A stretch of 32,198 bases of DNA from Caulobacter sp. AP07 (lineage in GTDB: Bacteria > Pseudomonadota > Alphaproteobacteria > Caulobacterales > Caulobacteraceae): the NCBI RefSeq assembly GCF_000281955.1, contig NZ_AKKF01000021.1, forward strand, positions 1 to 32,198, read 5' to 3'. The notes under the pieces were generated by a model. That model did no database searches. It was not told where the DNA came from and was given only the letters and a program-made list of their open reading frames with translations. The position numbers and the translations under genes were made by a program. This document shows, in pieces, positions 20,442-30,858 of the stretch (positions are counted from its first letter, which is position 1; each line of letters starts with the position of its first letter).

Positions 20442-20625
20442 GGTCGGCGGGGGGGGCCGGCGGCGGCGGTGGCGGGCCCTTGCCGTCCACGCCCGGAAAA
20501 TCCTGCCCGCCGGCGGCGGCAGATATCGAGGATGTCGCGGACGTGGTCCCGCTGGCGGTGGAACTGCGCATCGACTGCAGCAACTGCTGCATGATCGAGG
20601 AACTGCTCAGGCTTGAGACGCTCAA
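20401..20625 (-). pseudogene. N-terminal part of the EF-hand gene, out of frame with the remainder
   Basis: A TTG start at 20625 with AAAGGAG about eight bases upstream. The 74-residue frame reads SVSSLSSSSIMQQLLQSMRS, a Ser-rich start typical of Caulobacter-type EF-hand proteins, then GKGPPPPPPAPP encoded across the G8 run (plus strand) at 20449-20456. After that it runs out of frame (ADHEHTGFQRRRFQR) to a stop. Removing one base of the homopolymer continues it into SIQGSSGEGFSGETLSSL of the EF-hand frame. It has no function of its own that I can see. Confidence 0.65.
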
Positions 20626-20907
20626 GACGGTTTCTCCTTTGACCTCAAGGCTCGGCGCGCGAAACGCGGCCGCGCTCGGGTCATGCGAAAAACACGCCAG
20701 ATTTCAATGCGTTACAAAGTCGACACAAACCCATCCCCGCAAGAGTTCGAGGCGCGCCGCCACCGTCGCCGCCGCCCCTCCCCGCGCCGTCAAATCAAGC
20801 AGATCACCGCTCGCGGAACGTGTATCGCTCGCCTTACCCCGATTTAACTTGGCCGCTCCAAGATCGCCGTTCATTGCTGCAACCCTCGATTGGGGAGCGT
20901 TTCACGC

Positions 20908-22113
20908 ATGTCGTTGGCCTTGGCCACACTGTTGTACGAGTGGCGTCGTTACATGGCGGCCGTGGTCGCCCTGGCGTTCTCGGGCCTGCTGGTGCTGGCC
21001 CAGGTCGGCATCTTCGTCGGCATCGGCAAGGGCTTCACCGCCCAGATCGACCGGGCCCGCGCCGACATCATGGTGCTGGGTCCCGGCGCCAAGGCGCTGT
21101 TCGGCGGACCGTCGGGCCTGCCCCGCCGGATGATCCCGCTGGTCTACACCCACCCCGAAGTGCTGCAGGTGGCGCCGCTGGACGGCTCCGGCGGCCGCTT
21201 CCAGAACATCCTGTCGCCCGAGGACCAGGCCAAGGCCGACGCCCGCGCCAAGCAGGCCGCCAAGGGCGGCGGCCCGAAGGCCGGCGGGGACGGCCGCAAG
21301 AGCGAGTTCGTCAATGTCACGGTGATCGACGCGATCCCCGGCTTCGTCACCGTGCCGACCGACTATACCGACAGCATGATCGAGGCCCTGCGCCGTCCCT
21401 ATTCGGTGGCCGTCGACCAGACCGCCCTCAAGCGCCTGGGCGTCAAGAAGGGCGACAAGGCCCTCTACAACGGCAAGACCATCACCATCGGTGTGGTCAC
21501 CACCGGCTATCCCAACATCATCCAGCCGACCCTGGTGATGTCGCGCGACACCCTGCGGATGCTGGGCGAGGCCGACACCGGCCAGCGCGTCGGCCCGCTG
21601 ATGGTGCAGATCCGCGACCCGTCCCGCGCCGAGATCGTCGCCGCCCAGCTGAACAAGAAGGGCGACGGCAAGTTCCGCGCCTGGACCCGCCAGGAACTGG
21701 CCGACGCCAATTCCGGCGCCATGCTGGAAGACCAGATCATCGGCATCATCCTGGGCTTCTCGGCGTTCCTGGGCCTGCTGATCGGCGTGGTGATCACCTG
21801 GCAGACCCTGCGGGGCGCGATCATGGCCAACATCAAGGAGTTCGCTTCCTTGCGCGCCCTGGGCGTGTCGATCGGCGACCTGCGCAACATCGTCATGGAA
21901 CTGAGCTTCTGGGTCGGGATCGTCGGGGTCGTGGCCTCCGCCGTGCTGACCTGGCTGGTTTCGCTGGCGGCCACGGCCGGCGGGGTGCCGATGTCGTTCC
22001 CGCCGATGCTGGTGGCGGTGGTCGCGGTGTTCCTGATCATCATCGCCATGCTGTCCGGCTTCCTGTCGCTGGGCGTCCTGAAGAACAGCCAACCTGCGGA
22101 TCTCCTGCGATGA
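20908..22113 (+). CDS. ABC transporter permease (FtsX/MacB-like, DevC type)
   Basis: A 401-residue membrane protein. There is one membrane helix near residues 15-40 (MAAVVALAFSGLLVLAQVGIF), a large extracytoplasmic domain of about 230 residues (ADIMVLGPGAKALF, then PLDGSGGRFQNI), and three helices at the C-terminus (IIGIILGFSAFLGLLIGVVI; then ELSFWVGIVGVVAS; then MLVAVVAVFLIII). This one-plus-three layout is that of FtsX-type permeases such as MacB, LolC and DevC. GGGGAG precedes ATG 20908. The ATPase starts within its stop (ATGA) and an HlyD adaptor follows, as in the DevBCA glycolipid exporter. The substrate is unknown. The 282 bases before it hold no recognisable gene. Confidence 0.9.
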   Translation: MSLALATLLYEWRRYMAAVVALAFSGLLVLAQVGIFVGIGKGFTAQIDRARADIMVLGPGAKALFGGPSGLPRRMIPLVYTHPEVLQVAPLDGSGGRFQNILSPEDQAKADARAKQAAKGGGPKAGGDGRKSEFVNVTVIDAIPGFVTVPTDYTDSMIEALRRPYSVAVDQTALKRLGVKKGDKALYNGKTITIGVVTTGYPNIIQPTLVMSRDTLRMLGEADTGQRVGPLMVQIRDPSRAEIVAAQLNKKGDGKFRAWTRQELADANSGAMLEDQIIGIILGFSAFLGLLIGVVITWQTLRGAIMANIKEFASLRALGVSIGDLRNIVMELSFWVGIVGVVASAVLTWLVSLAATAGGVPMSFPPMLVAVVAVFLIIIAMLSGFLSLGVLKNSQPADLLR

Positions 22114-22877
22114 ACGCTCCCGTGAAGATAAAAGGCGTAAGCGGCTTCGTTCACGGCGAAAGCGCCCTGACCGCCAAGGGCATCGTCAAACGCTTCAAGA
22201 CCGGCCGGACCTTCGTCGAGGTGCTCAAGGGCGTGGACTTCGACGCCAAGCATGGCGACGTGACCATGGTCATGGGCCCCTCCGGCTCGGGCAAGTCGAC
22301 CCTGGTGGCGGCCCTGTCGGGCCTGCTGCGCCCGGACGAGGGCAAGGTGGCGGCCCTGGAGGCGGCCGACCTGTGGAAGCTGTCGCCCGGCAAGATCGAC
22401 AAGTTCCGCCTCGACCACTGCGGCTTCATCTTCCAGGGCTTCAACCTGTTCCCCGCCCTCACCGCCAAGCAGCAGGTGATGACGGCGCTGAAGTACCAGG
22501 GCGTCGGGCCCGGCGAGTCGGCCCGGCGCGCCCAGGCGGCGCTGGAGGAGGTGGGCCTGGGCCCGCGCGTCAACCAGCGGCCGTCGGAGCTGTCGGGCGG
22601 TGAGAAGCAGCGCGTCGCCATCGCCCGGGCCATGGCCAAGAACCCCAACCTGATCTTCGCGGATGAGCCGACCTCCGCTCTCGACGGGAAAAGCGGCCAG
22701 ATCGTCATCGGCCTGCTGCGCGCCGCCGCCACCGAGCGCGGCGCGGCGGTGATCTGCGTCACCCACGACCCACGGCTCGAGGCCTATGCCGACCGCGTCA
22801 TCCACATCGAAGACGGCCGGATCCTGGACGACGTGCGTAGAACGCCCGACGCCAATCCCGCGCCGCTCAGCCATTGA
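22110..22877 (+). CDS. ABC transporter ATP-binding protein (LolD/MacB/DevA type)
   Basis: A 255-residue ABC ATPase. Walker A GPSGSGKST is at 56-64, a Q-loop FIFQGFNLFP near 107-115, the signature LSGGEKQRVAIARA at 161-174, Walker B LIFADEPTSALD near 181-192, and the H-loop in VICVTHDPR. The LolD-like spacing and the DEPTSALD form are typical of the ATPases paired with FtsX-type permeases. It powers the adjacent permease. The ATG overlaps the permease stop by four bases, which implies coupled translation. About 20 residues precede the usual domain start (APVKIKGVSGFVHGESALTA). Confidence 0.95.
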   Translation: MNAPVKIKGVSGFVHGESALTAKGIVKRFKTGRTFVEVLKGVDFDAKHGDVTMVMGPSGSGKSTLVAALSGLLRPDEGKVAALEAADLWKLSPGKIDKFRLDHCGFIFQGFNLFPALTAKQQVMTALKYQGVGPGESARRAQAALEEVGLGPRVNQRPSELSGGEKQRVAIARAMAKNPNLIFADEPTSALDGKSGQIVIGLLRAAATERGAAVICVTHDPRLEAYADRVIHIEDGRILDDVRRTPDANPAPLSH

Positions 22878-22894
22878 TTTCCGAGGGAACCTTC

Positions 22895-23893
22895 ATGCCC
22901 CGCTTTCTGCGCCGCCCCGCTTTCTGGATCGTCCTCGTCGTCGTCGCCCTGGCGAGCGGCGGCTTCTTCTTCATGAAGAGCCAGGCGGCCGAGAAGAAGA
23001 AACAGCTCGAGGCGGCGGCCGTCGCGCAGGAACCCAGCCCCTACGCGGCCATCGCCAACGGCAAGGCCGACGTCGAGGGCGGCATCATCCAGGTGGCCGC
23101 GCGCCGCCAGGGCATCGTGCGCGACGTCATGGTGCAGGAGGGCCAGGACGTGGTGGCCGGCCAGGCCCTGGCCAAGCAGGAGGACGACGACGCCCGCCTG
23201 GCCGCCGACACCGCCGCCGCCGGCTTGGCCTCAGCCCGCGCCCAGCTGGCGCTCTACCAGGTACAGCTGCGCACCGGCCAGCGCGAGTTCAAGCGCCTGC
23301 AGGCCCTGTCGGCCTCCAACTTCGTGGCCGGCCAGCGGCTGGACGCCGCCCAGGACCAGATCGCCGCGGCCAACGCCAACATTGCCGCCCAGCAGGCCGC
23401 CATCCAGGTGACCACCGCCCAGCTGGCCCAGGCCCGCTACAACCAGGAACTGACGGTGATCCGCGCCCCGGCCAACGGCCGTATCGCCCGCCGCTACGCC
23501 AATCCGGGGGCCGGCGCCTCGACCCTGAACGTCACGCCGATGTTCGACCTGGAGCCCCAGACCGCGCGCATCGTCCGCGCCGAGATCGTCGAGGCCGACA
23601 TCCCCAACGTGACCATCGGCCAGGAGGTCGAGATCCAGCCCGAGGGCGACCCGACCAAGACCTATATCGGCAAGGTGCTGCGCCGCGCCGCCGTGTTCGG
23701 GGCCCGCAAGCTGGCCTCCGACGACCCCAACCAGCGCAGCGACGAACGCGTGGTCGAGGTGGTGGTCAGCGCCGACGGCGCGCCGCTGCTGGTGGGCCAG
23801 CGGGTGCTGGTGAAGTTCATGAAGCCCGGCAAGAAGGCGGGCGTGAACCGCGACGAACCCAAGCCCGTCGCGGCGGGCAAGAAGAAGGCCTAA
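22895..23893 (+). CDS. HlyD-family periplasmic adaptor (membrane fusion protein)
   Basis: A 332-residue adaptor. A single N-terminal membrane helix (FWIVLVVVALASGGFFFM) is followed by a lipoyl/biotinyl-like half (RQGIVRDVMVQEGQDVVAGQ), an alpha-helical hairpin rich in Ala/Gln (ASARAQLALYQ to AANANIAAQQAAIQ), the second lipoyl half (VIRAPANGRIARRYANPG), and a beta-barrel region. The C-terminus is Lys-rich. It would link the inner-membrane ABC exporter to an outer-membrane channel; no TolC gene is present here. GAGGGA six bases before ATG 22895 fixes the start. It is the last gene of the three-gene operon; the nested terminator at 23961-24003 lies 68 bases downstream. Confidence 0.92.
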   Translation: MPRFLRRPAFWIVLVVVALASGGFFFMKSQAAEKKKQLEAAAVAQEPSPYAAIANGKADVEGGIIQVAARRQGIVRDVMVQEGQDVVAGQALAKQEDDDARLAADTAAAGLASARAQLALYQVQLRTGQREFKRLQALSASNFVAGQRLDAAQDQIAAANANIAAQQAAIQVTTAQLAQARYNQELTVIRAPANGRIARRYANPGAGASTLNVTPMFDLEPQTARIVRAEIVEADIPNVTIGQEVEIQPEGDPTKTYIGKVLRRAAVFGARKLASDDPNQRSDERVVEVVVSADGAPLLVGQRVLVKFMKPGKKAGVNRDEPKPVAAGKKKA

Positions 23894-23895
23894 AT

Positions 23896-24061
23896 CCCTT
23901 CTCCCCTTGCGGGAGAAGGTGGCGGCAGAAGGCCGACGGATGAGGGGTCTCTCAGAAGCAAACGCCGCGACCGGCCTTTCGGCTTGTCGCGGCGTTTTCG
24001 TTCTTCAACCCCTCACCCGACCCCGCTTCGCGGGGCCACCCTCTCCCGCAAGGGGAGAGGG
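23896..24061. repeat. Extragenic palindromic element with a nested terminator
   Basis: The left arm 23896-23947 and right arm 24009-24061 share inverted CCCTTCTCCCCTTGCGGGAG and GTGGC stretches with some mismatches. The right arm has its own CCCCGCTTCGCGGGG hairpin. The arms resemble those of the element in the helicase gene (9071-9179), suggesting one repeat family. It fills the 177-base convergent gap between the adaptor and the copper ATPase. Confidence 0.8.
23961..24003 (+). terminator. Intrinsic terminator after the ABC exporter operon
   Basis: AACGCCGCGAC (23961-23971) pairs perfectly with GTCGCGGCGTT (23986-23996), leaving a 14-base loop that can pair further (GCC/GGC). TTTTCGTTCTT follows. 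Read on the other strand the tail is AA-rich and less terminator-like, though it may still serve the convergent ATPase. Confidence 0.8.
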
Positions 24062-24070
24062 GATCCTCCC

Positions 24071-26455
<2,385 letters not shown>

Positions 26456-26490
26456 CGGGACTTCTCCGGTGGGCGTGTTGGGTCTATATA

Positions 26491-26505
26491 TACCCCCATG
26501 GGGTA
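26491..26505. promoter_or_regulatory. CsoR-type operator palindrome I
   Basis: TACCCCCATGGGGTA: six-base inverted arms TACCCC/GGGGTA around three bases, as in known CsoR/RcnR-family operators. It overlaps a TATATA tract (26485-26490) that could be the -10 of the ATPase promoter on the minus strand, so binding would block that gene until copper is present. Confidence 0.75.
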
Positions 26506-26512
26506 ATCTTAC

Positions 26513-26527
26513 TACCCCCCTAGGGTA
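26513..26527. promoter_or_regulatory. CsoR-type operator palindrome II
   Basis: TACCCCCCTAGGGTA shares the TACCC...GGGTA arms of operator I; the centres are 22 bases apart, about two helical turns. It ends seven bases before the regulator ATG and includes part of a perfect TATAAT (26526-26531), so it is placed for autoregulation. Confidence 0.7.
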
Positions 26528-26534
26528 TAATCAG

Positions 26535-26810
26535 ATGCAAGCCGACACCAAGGCCTCGGCCACCAAACGCCTCAACCGCATCGAGGGCCAGGTGCGGGGC
26601 CTGGCCAAGATGATCGCCGACGACCGCTACTGCATCGACGTGGTCACCCAGATCTCGGCGGTGCAGGCGGCCCTGCGCAAGGTCGAGGAAGAGGTGCTGG
26701 CCGACCACGTCGCCCATTGCGTCGAGCACGCCATCAGCAGCGGCGATCCCGACGCCCAGCGCGAGAAGATCGCCGAACTGATCGCCGTGCTGAGCCGCAG
26801 TACGCGCTGA
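26535..26810 (+). CDS. CsoR/FrmR-family metal-sensing repressor
   Basis: A 91-residue all-helical repressor (DUF156/CsoR family). RLNRIEGQVRGLAKMI is the family signature. Cys33 (RYCIDVV), His58 and Cys62 (DHVAHC) give the Cys-His-Cys Cu(I) site. QISAVQAALRKV forms the central helix. As a tetramer it would bind operators I and II and leave on copper binding, derepressing the divergent ATPase. ATG 26535 is chosen: a longer frame from 26469 would include the operators and has no ribosome-binding site. The upstream AGGGTA is itself part of operator II. The Cys-His-Cys pattern argues for copper rather than formaldehyde or nickel sensing. Confidence 0.92.
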   Translation: MQADTKASATKRLNRIEGQVRGLAKMIADDRYCIDVVTQISAVQAALRKVEEEVLADHVAHCVEHAISSGDPDAQREKIAELIAVLSRSTR

Positions 26811-26884
26811 GCCTCTCTTGACGCCCCCTCTCCCGCGCCGCACAAACGCGCCAAACCAAACACGCGTTTGAGGGAGAGAAGAGC

Positions 26885-27793
26885 ATGGCGGACGATATCC
26901 GGTTCGACGGTCAGGTGGCGATCGTCACGGGGGCCGGCGGCGGTCTGGGCCGGCAGCATGCGCTGGAGCTGGCGCGGCGCGGGGCCAAGGTGGTGGTCAA
27001 CGACCTGGGCGGCAGCGTCGACGGCTCGGGCGGCTCGTCCGAGGCGGCCCTCGCCGTGGTCAAGGAGATCGAGGCCCTCGGCGGCGAGGCCATCGCCCAC
27101 GGCGCCTCGGTGACCGACGACGCCGGCGTCGCCGACCTGGTCAAGACCACCATGGACAAGTGGGGCCGGATCGACATCCTGATCGCCAACGCCGGCATCC
27201 TGCGCGACCGCACCCTGACCAAGATGGAGCTGGCCGATTTCGAGGCCGTGATCCAGGTCCACGTGTTCGGCACCTTCAAGCCGATCAAGGCCGTGTGGGA
27301 CATCATGAAGGCCCAGAACTACGGCCGCATCGTCGTCACCACCTCGTCCTCGGGCATGTACGGCAACTTCGGCCAGTCCAACTACGGCGCGGCCAAGATG
27401 GCGGTGCTGGGCCTGATGAACACGCTGAAGCTCGAAGGCGCCAAGAACAACGTCAAGATCAACGCCATCAGCCCGGTGGCCGCCACCCGCATGACCGAGG
27501 GCCTGATGCCGCCGGAAGTGCTGGAAAAGCTGAAGCCGGAATACGTCACCCCGGGCGTCGTCTACCTGGTGTCGGAAGACGCCCCGACCGGCGCGATCCT
27601 GACCGCCGGCGCCGGCGCCTTCGCCCTGTCGCGCATCTTCGAGACCGAAGGCGCCTATCTCGGCGAGGGCGGGCTGTCGGCCGAGGAAGTCCGCGACAAC
27701 TGGGAACAGATCACCGCCGAGCCGGGCCAGAAGGCCTACTTCAACGGCGGAGAACAGGGCCAGAAGTTCTTCCGCAAGATGGCCGGCGGCTAA
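26885..27793 (+). CDS. Short-chain dehydrogenase/reductase (MFE-2-like 3-hydroxyacyl-CoA dehydrogenase type)
   Basis: A 302-residue SDR. VAIVTGAGGGLGRQHA (about 11-26) is the TGxxxGxG cofactor loop and VVNDLGGSVDGSGGSS follows, with an aspartate favouring NAD. IANAG is the NAG motif, and the catalytic Ser (near 154), Tyr167 and Lys171 lie in VTTSSSGMYG and SNYGAAKMAV. The NDLGG-x-x-x-GxG stretch and the GILRDRTLTKM stretch resemble the (3R)-hydroxyacyl-CoA dehydrogenase unit of multifunctional enzyme 2, so a fatty-acid or sterol oxidation role is likely; the C-terminal 60 residues extend beyond a classic SDR. GGGAGAGAAG precedes the ATG. A terminator follows. Confidence 0.9.
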   Translation: MADDIRFDGQVAIVTGAGGGLGRQHALELARRGAKVVVNDLGGSVDGSGGSSEAALAVVKEIEALGGEAIAHGASVTDDAGVADLVKTTMDKWGRIDILIANAGILRDRTLTKMELADFEAVIQVHVFGTFKPIKAVWDIMKAQNYGRIVVTTSSSGMYGNFGQSNYGAAKMAVLGLMNTLKLEGAKNNVKINAISPVAATRMTEGLMPPEVLEKLKPEYVTPGVVYLVSEDAPTGAILTAGAGAFALSRIFETEGAYLGEGGLSAEEVRDNWEQITAEPGQKAYFNGGEQGQKFFRKMAGG

Positions 27794-27821
27794 AGAGCAG
27801 TTTTCGACCAGACTGAATTGC

Positions 27822-27880
27822 GGCGCGAACCTGGCTTGTGTAGTGTTCCCTTACGTAAACCAGTTCGCGCCCTTTTTGGG
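27822..27880 (+). terminator. Intrinsic terminator after the SDR gene
   Basis: GGCGCGAACCTGG (27822-27834) pairs with CCAGTTCGCGCC (27860-27871) with one bulged base and a 25-base loop, followed by a T5 run. The remaining bases to 28066 are AT-richer than their surroundings and probably hold the FadL-type gene's promoter, but no clear -35/-10 pair was assigned. Confidence 0.7.
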
Positions 27881-28066
27881 CAACTAGAGCGACTTCTGAC
27901 AGAACAGCGAAATCGGTTACTGCGACAGCGCGCATTGTTCTTTGACGTCGGGCACAAAATTCACCGTTTTGCGAATAAATAGCAACGGTTTTTGACTGCA
28001 TGCGTTAGAGCGACGCCAACCGGCCTCATCAAGGACGCCGGATCTTCCTCCCCAGAAGGTCGTCAC

Positions 28067-29377
28067 ATGTCTCTCTCGCGTAATGCCCTCGCCGCCGGCG
28101 TGGCTCTCGCCACGCTCGTCGTCGCCAGCCAGGCCTCGGCCGCGGCTTTCTACCTGCAGGAACAATCGGTGCGCGGCGCCGGTCGCGCCTATTCGGGCGA
28201 GGTCGCCGATCGCGGCGCCGCCAGCCTGTGGTGGAACCCCGCCTCGATCGCCGGTCTCGAACAGAACGAGATCTACGGCGGCATCCACCTCGTACAGGTC
28301 GACTCCCAGGTCAACGACCGCGGCTCGACCCTGACCCGTCCGGTCATCCCGGGCGGCCTGACCACTCCGGTCGGCGGCGAAACCCGGGCCGGCGGTCCGA
28401 TCAACAACGGCGTCGTGCCCAACCTCGCCGCCGCCTTCCGCGTCACCGACAAGCTGGCCGTCGGCCTGTCGGTCGCCGCGCCCTACAACTTCACCACCGA
28501 CTACAACAGCCGTAGCTGGACCCGCTACGACGCCCTGAAGTCGAACCTCAAGACCATCGACGTCAACGGCACGGTCGCCTACCGCGTCAACGACATGCTC
28601 GACCTGGGCGTGGGCGTTTCGGCCCAGTACACCGACGCCGAGCTGACCTCGGCCCTGCCCAACCTGTCGCCCCTGCTGCCCGACGGTTCGTCCTCGCTGA
28701 AGGGCGACGGCAACTGGGACTACGGCTGGAACGTCGGCGCGCAGTTCCACGCCTCGCCGGCCCTGACGATCGGCGCCTCGTACCGTTCGAAGATCGACCA
28801 CAAGCTGGACGGCCACGTCGTGGTGTCCGGCCTGCTCGGCCCGCTGTCCGCCGCCAACGTCAACACCGACGGCAAGGCCAAGATCACCACCCCGTGGATG
28901 GCCCATGTCGGCGCCCGCTGGCAGGTGAACCCCAAGACCACCCTGAACGCCTCGGTGTCGCGTATCGGCTGGAGCGAGTTCAAGGAGATCGTTGTCACCT
29001 ATCCCGGCGGCGGCAGCGTCAGCCATCAGAACTACAAGGACACCACCACGGTGGCCGCCGGCGTCGACTATGACGTCAATCCCAAGCTGACCCTGCGGGC
29101 CGGCGTGGAGTACGACCCCACCCCGACCCCGGACATCGGCCGCACCGCCCGCGTGCCGGACGGCGACCGCATGCTCTACGCGGTCGGCGCCACCTGGGCC
29201 GCCACCGACGCCATCAAGCTGGACGCGGCCCTGTCGTACATCAGCTTCGACGACGCCACGATCAACCGCACGGAAACCATCTATCCGGGCACCGCGGCGG
29301 CCACGACCCTGAACCTCAAGGGTGACGTCGGCGGTTCGGCCGTCGTCATCTCGAGCGGCCTGCGCTGGAGCTTCTAG
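28067..29377 (+). CDS. FadL-family outer membrane transport protein
   Basis: A 436-residue outer membrane beta-barrel for uptake of hydrophobic compounds such as long-chain fatty acids. A signal peptide (SLSRNALAAGVALATLVV, cleavage near SQASA-AAF) is followed by the FadL hatch: FYLQEQSVRGAGRAYSG, then ASLWWNPASIAG with the conserved Asn-Pro-Ala. Alternating strands continue to a C-terminal GLRWSF with terminal Phe, the BAM recognition signal. AGAAGGT before ATG 28067 supports the start over the longer frame from 27992. It follows the SDR gene, which may act in the same lipid-degradation pathway, but a terminator separates them. It ends three bases from the convergent lipocalin-like gene. Confidence 0.94.
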   Translation: MSLSRNALAAGVALATLVVASQASAAAFYLQEQSVRGAGRAYSGEVADRGAASLWWNPASIAGLEQNEIYGGIHLVQVDSQVNDRGSTLTRPVIPGGLTTPVGGETRAGGPINNGVVPNLAAAFRVTDKLAVGLSVAAPYNFTTDYNSRSWTRYDALKSNLKTIDVNGTVAYRVNDMLDLGVGVSAQYTDAELTSALPNLSPLLPDGSSSLKGDGNWDYGWNVGAQFHASPALTIGASYRSKIDHKLDGHVVVSGLLGPLSAANVNTDGKAKITTPWMAHVGARWQVNPKTTLNASVSRIGWSEFKEIVVTYPGGGSVSHQNYKDTTTVAAGVDYDVNPKLTLRAGVEYDPTPTPDIGRTARVPDGDRMLYAVGATWAATDAIKLDAALSYISFDDATINRTETIYPGTAAATTLNLKGDVGGSAVVISSGLRWSF

Positions 29378-29380
29378 GCT

Positions 29381-30775
29381 TCAATTCGAGCCGACCGAAA
29401 CGCGGCCGTCCGGGGTGACCTGGGCGGCCGTTTTCGTTTCGGAGCCCTGGCCTTCCAGCTTGGCCCGCAGCCAGGTCTCGACGCGCAGCTTCTGTTCGGC
29501 GGGGTTCTCGAAGCCGACGCCTTCGCAATAGCCGACGCCCGAGATCTTGACCGGCTCGCCGTTGACCATGCCGATGGCGGTCACGGTGGCGGCCGCCTCG
29601 GAATATTCGGTCAGGCCGCCCATCCACATCGCCTGGTCGGCGATCAGGGTCTTCGGCTTGACGACCAGCATCACCGGCCCGCCCAGCGTTCCGGCCTCCA
29701 GCGTCCAGTCGGACGGATAGCCGACGCCGGTGGCCTGGCTGGGCGCATAGTCGCCGACCTCCAGCAGGGCCGGGATCAGCCACGATTTGCCGCCCTCCAC
29801 ATAGGTCCCGAAGCCGCCGTTGAAGAAGGGCAGCTTGCCGCCCACCACCGCCGTGTGCGGACAGGCCAGGGTCAGGGAGCGGTCGCCTTCGAACTGGAAC
29901 TCGAACCAGCACCAGCCGCTCCAGCCTGGCGCGGCCGCCGTGGCCGGGGCCGGATAGCCGCCCCACTGGTGGTCCATCCAGGTGACGCCCGAGGCGACCT
30001 GATAGGCCACGCCGCCCACGGTGACCGTGCCGGTCGTCGCCTGCTGGGGCCAGCTGTAATAGTACCAGGCCACGCTGGTCGGCGCGCCAGCCGGGGCGCC
30101 GATATAGCCGTCCTTGCCCTGCAGGAAGAGCGGATTGGTCGCCTGGGCGGTGATGTCGACCACCAGGGCCGGACGGCCGGTCAGCGGGTCGCCGTCGTCC
30201 TCGATGCGGAAGGTGATCGGGAAGACGTCCGAGGTCCCGGTCAGCCTGACCTTGCCGACCACCATCTTGAACGGGTCGTTGCCGATCTCCACCCCGCCCT
30301 CCAGGGCCGAGAAGGTGGTGGGCGGCAGGGCATAATGCACCACCGGCTGGCCCGGCAGTTCCAGCGTCACGGCGATGCTGGTGCTGTAGATCTGCCGCTC
30401 GACGTCGGTCAGGGTCGGCGCGGTGGCGGCGGTGGCGATGGCCTTGCGGAACAGGTTGGTGATCACGTTCACCTTGCCGCCGCCCACCAGGTCCAGGCTC
30501 TGGGTCAGGTAGCGCCACTCGATCGGCGTGTCCCAGTGCTCGCCATGGTCGGCCGGGAAGCTCAGCGCGGGGGCCGGCGGCATCGGCGGCGGCAGGGTCA
30601 TCCCGGTCCCGGTCCAGCCGCCGAGCAGCTGGTAGGCGATCTCGACGGTGGTGGGGCTGGGCGACTGGGCCGCCACGGCCTTGATCAGGGCCAGGGCTTC
30701 GGGGTCATAGTAGTTGGCGATCGTCTCGAGATAGGCGGAAAACGCCTTTCCCAGCGGGCTGTTGTCGGTCGGCAT
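29381..30775 (-). CDS. CrtC/AttH lipocalin-like protein (carotenoid 1,2-hydratase superfamily)
   Basis: A 464-residue protein. The second half contains the WMDHQWGGYP motif, the mark of the CrtC/AttH/hydroxyneurosporene-synthase superfamily, with GWCWFEFQFEGDRSL just after and a double lipocalin barrel expected. An upstream barrel half begins near GHPxEWRYLT-like DTPIEWRYLTQSLDL. The first about 75 residues are helical (PLGKAFSAYLETIANYY). No signal peptide is seen. The enzyme may hydrate an isoprenoid or act on another terpene-like substrate; no carotenoid genes adjoin, so this is uncertain. GAGGGGAGAC precedes ATG 30775. The 3' end carries the FadL terminator on the other strand. Confidence 0.8.
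   Translation of the reverse strand: MPTDNSPLGKAFSAYLETIANYYDPEALALIKAVAAQSPSPTTVEIAYQLLGGWTGTGMTLPPPMPPAPALSFPADHGEHWDTPIEWRYLTQSLDLVGGGKVNVITNLFRKAIATAATAPTLTDVERQIYSTSIAVTLELPGQPVVHYALPPTTFSALEGGVEIGNDPFKMVVGKVRLTGTSDVFPITFRIEDDGDPLTGRPALVVDITAQATNPLFLQGKDGYIGAPAGAPTSVAWYYYSWPQQATTGTVTVGGVAYQVASGVTWMDHQWGGYPAPATAAAPGWSGWCWFEFQFEGDRSLTLACPHTAVVGGKLPFFNGGFGTYVEGGKSWLIPALLEVGDYAPSQATGVGYPSDWTLEAGTLGGPVMLVVKPKTLIADQAMWMGGLTEYSEAAATVTAIGMVNGEPVKISGVGYCEGVGFENPAEQKLRVETWLRAKLEGQGSETKTAAQVTPDGRVSVGSN
29403..29440 (+). terminator. FadL terminator placed inside the convergent gene's 3' coding end
   Basis: CGGCCGTCC (29403-29411) and GGGCGGCCG (29422-29430) form a stem around about ten bases, followed by TTTTCGTTTC. 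It lies 26 bases after the FadL stop, within codons encoding the last residues of the lipocalin-like protein. AAA at 29398-29400 on the other side gives a weaker tail for the opposite strand. Confidence 0.7.
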
Positions 30776-30858
30776 GATGCGTCTCCCCTCGCGATGGGAG
30801 AACGGTGTCATGCAAACAACCTTTAGTCGAGAACGAACAGGTCGGGCCGCGAGAAAGC

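Noticed and set aside
20626-20907. Possible small gene or RNA between the EF-hand and ABC permease genes
   Set aside because: The frames here are short with no ribosome-binding site, and no RNA fold or known motif was recognised; it is probably a divergent promoter region.
26469-26534. Upstream extension of the CsoR-family protein
   Set aside because: It would translate the operator palindromes and adds residues not seen in the family.
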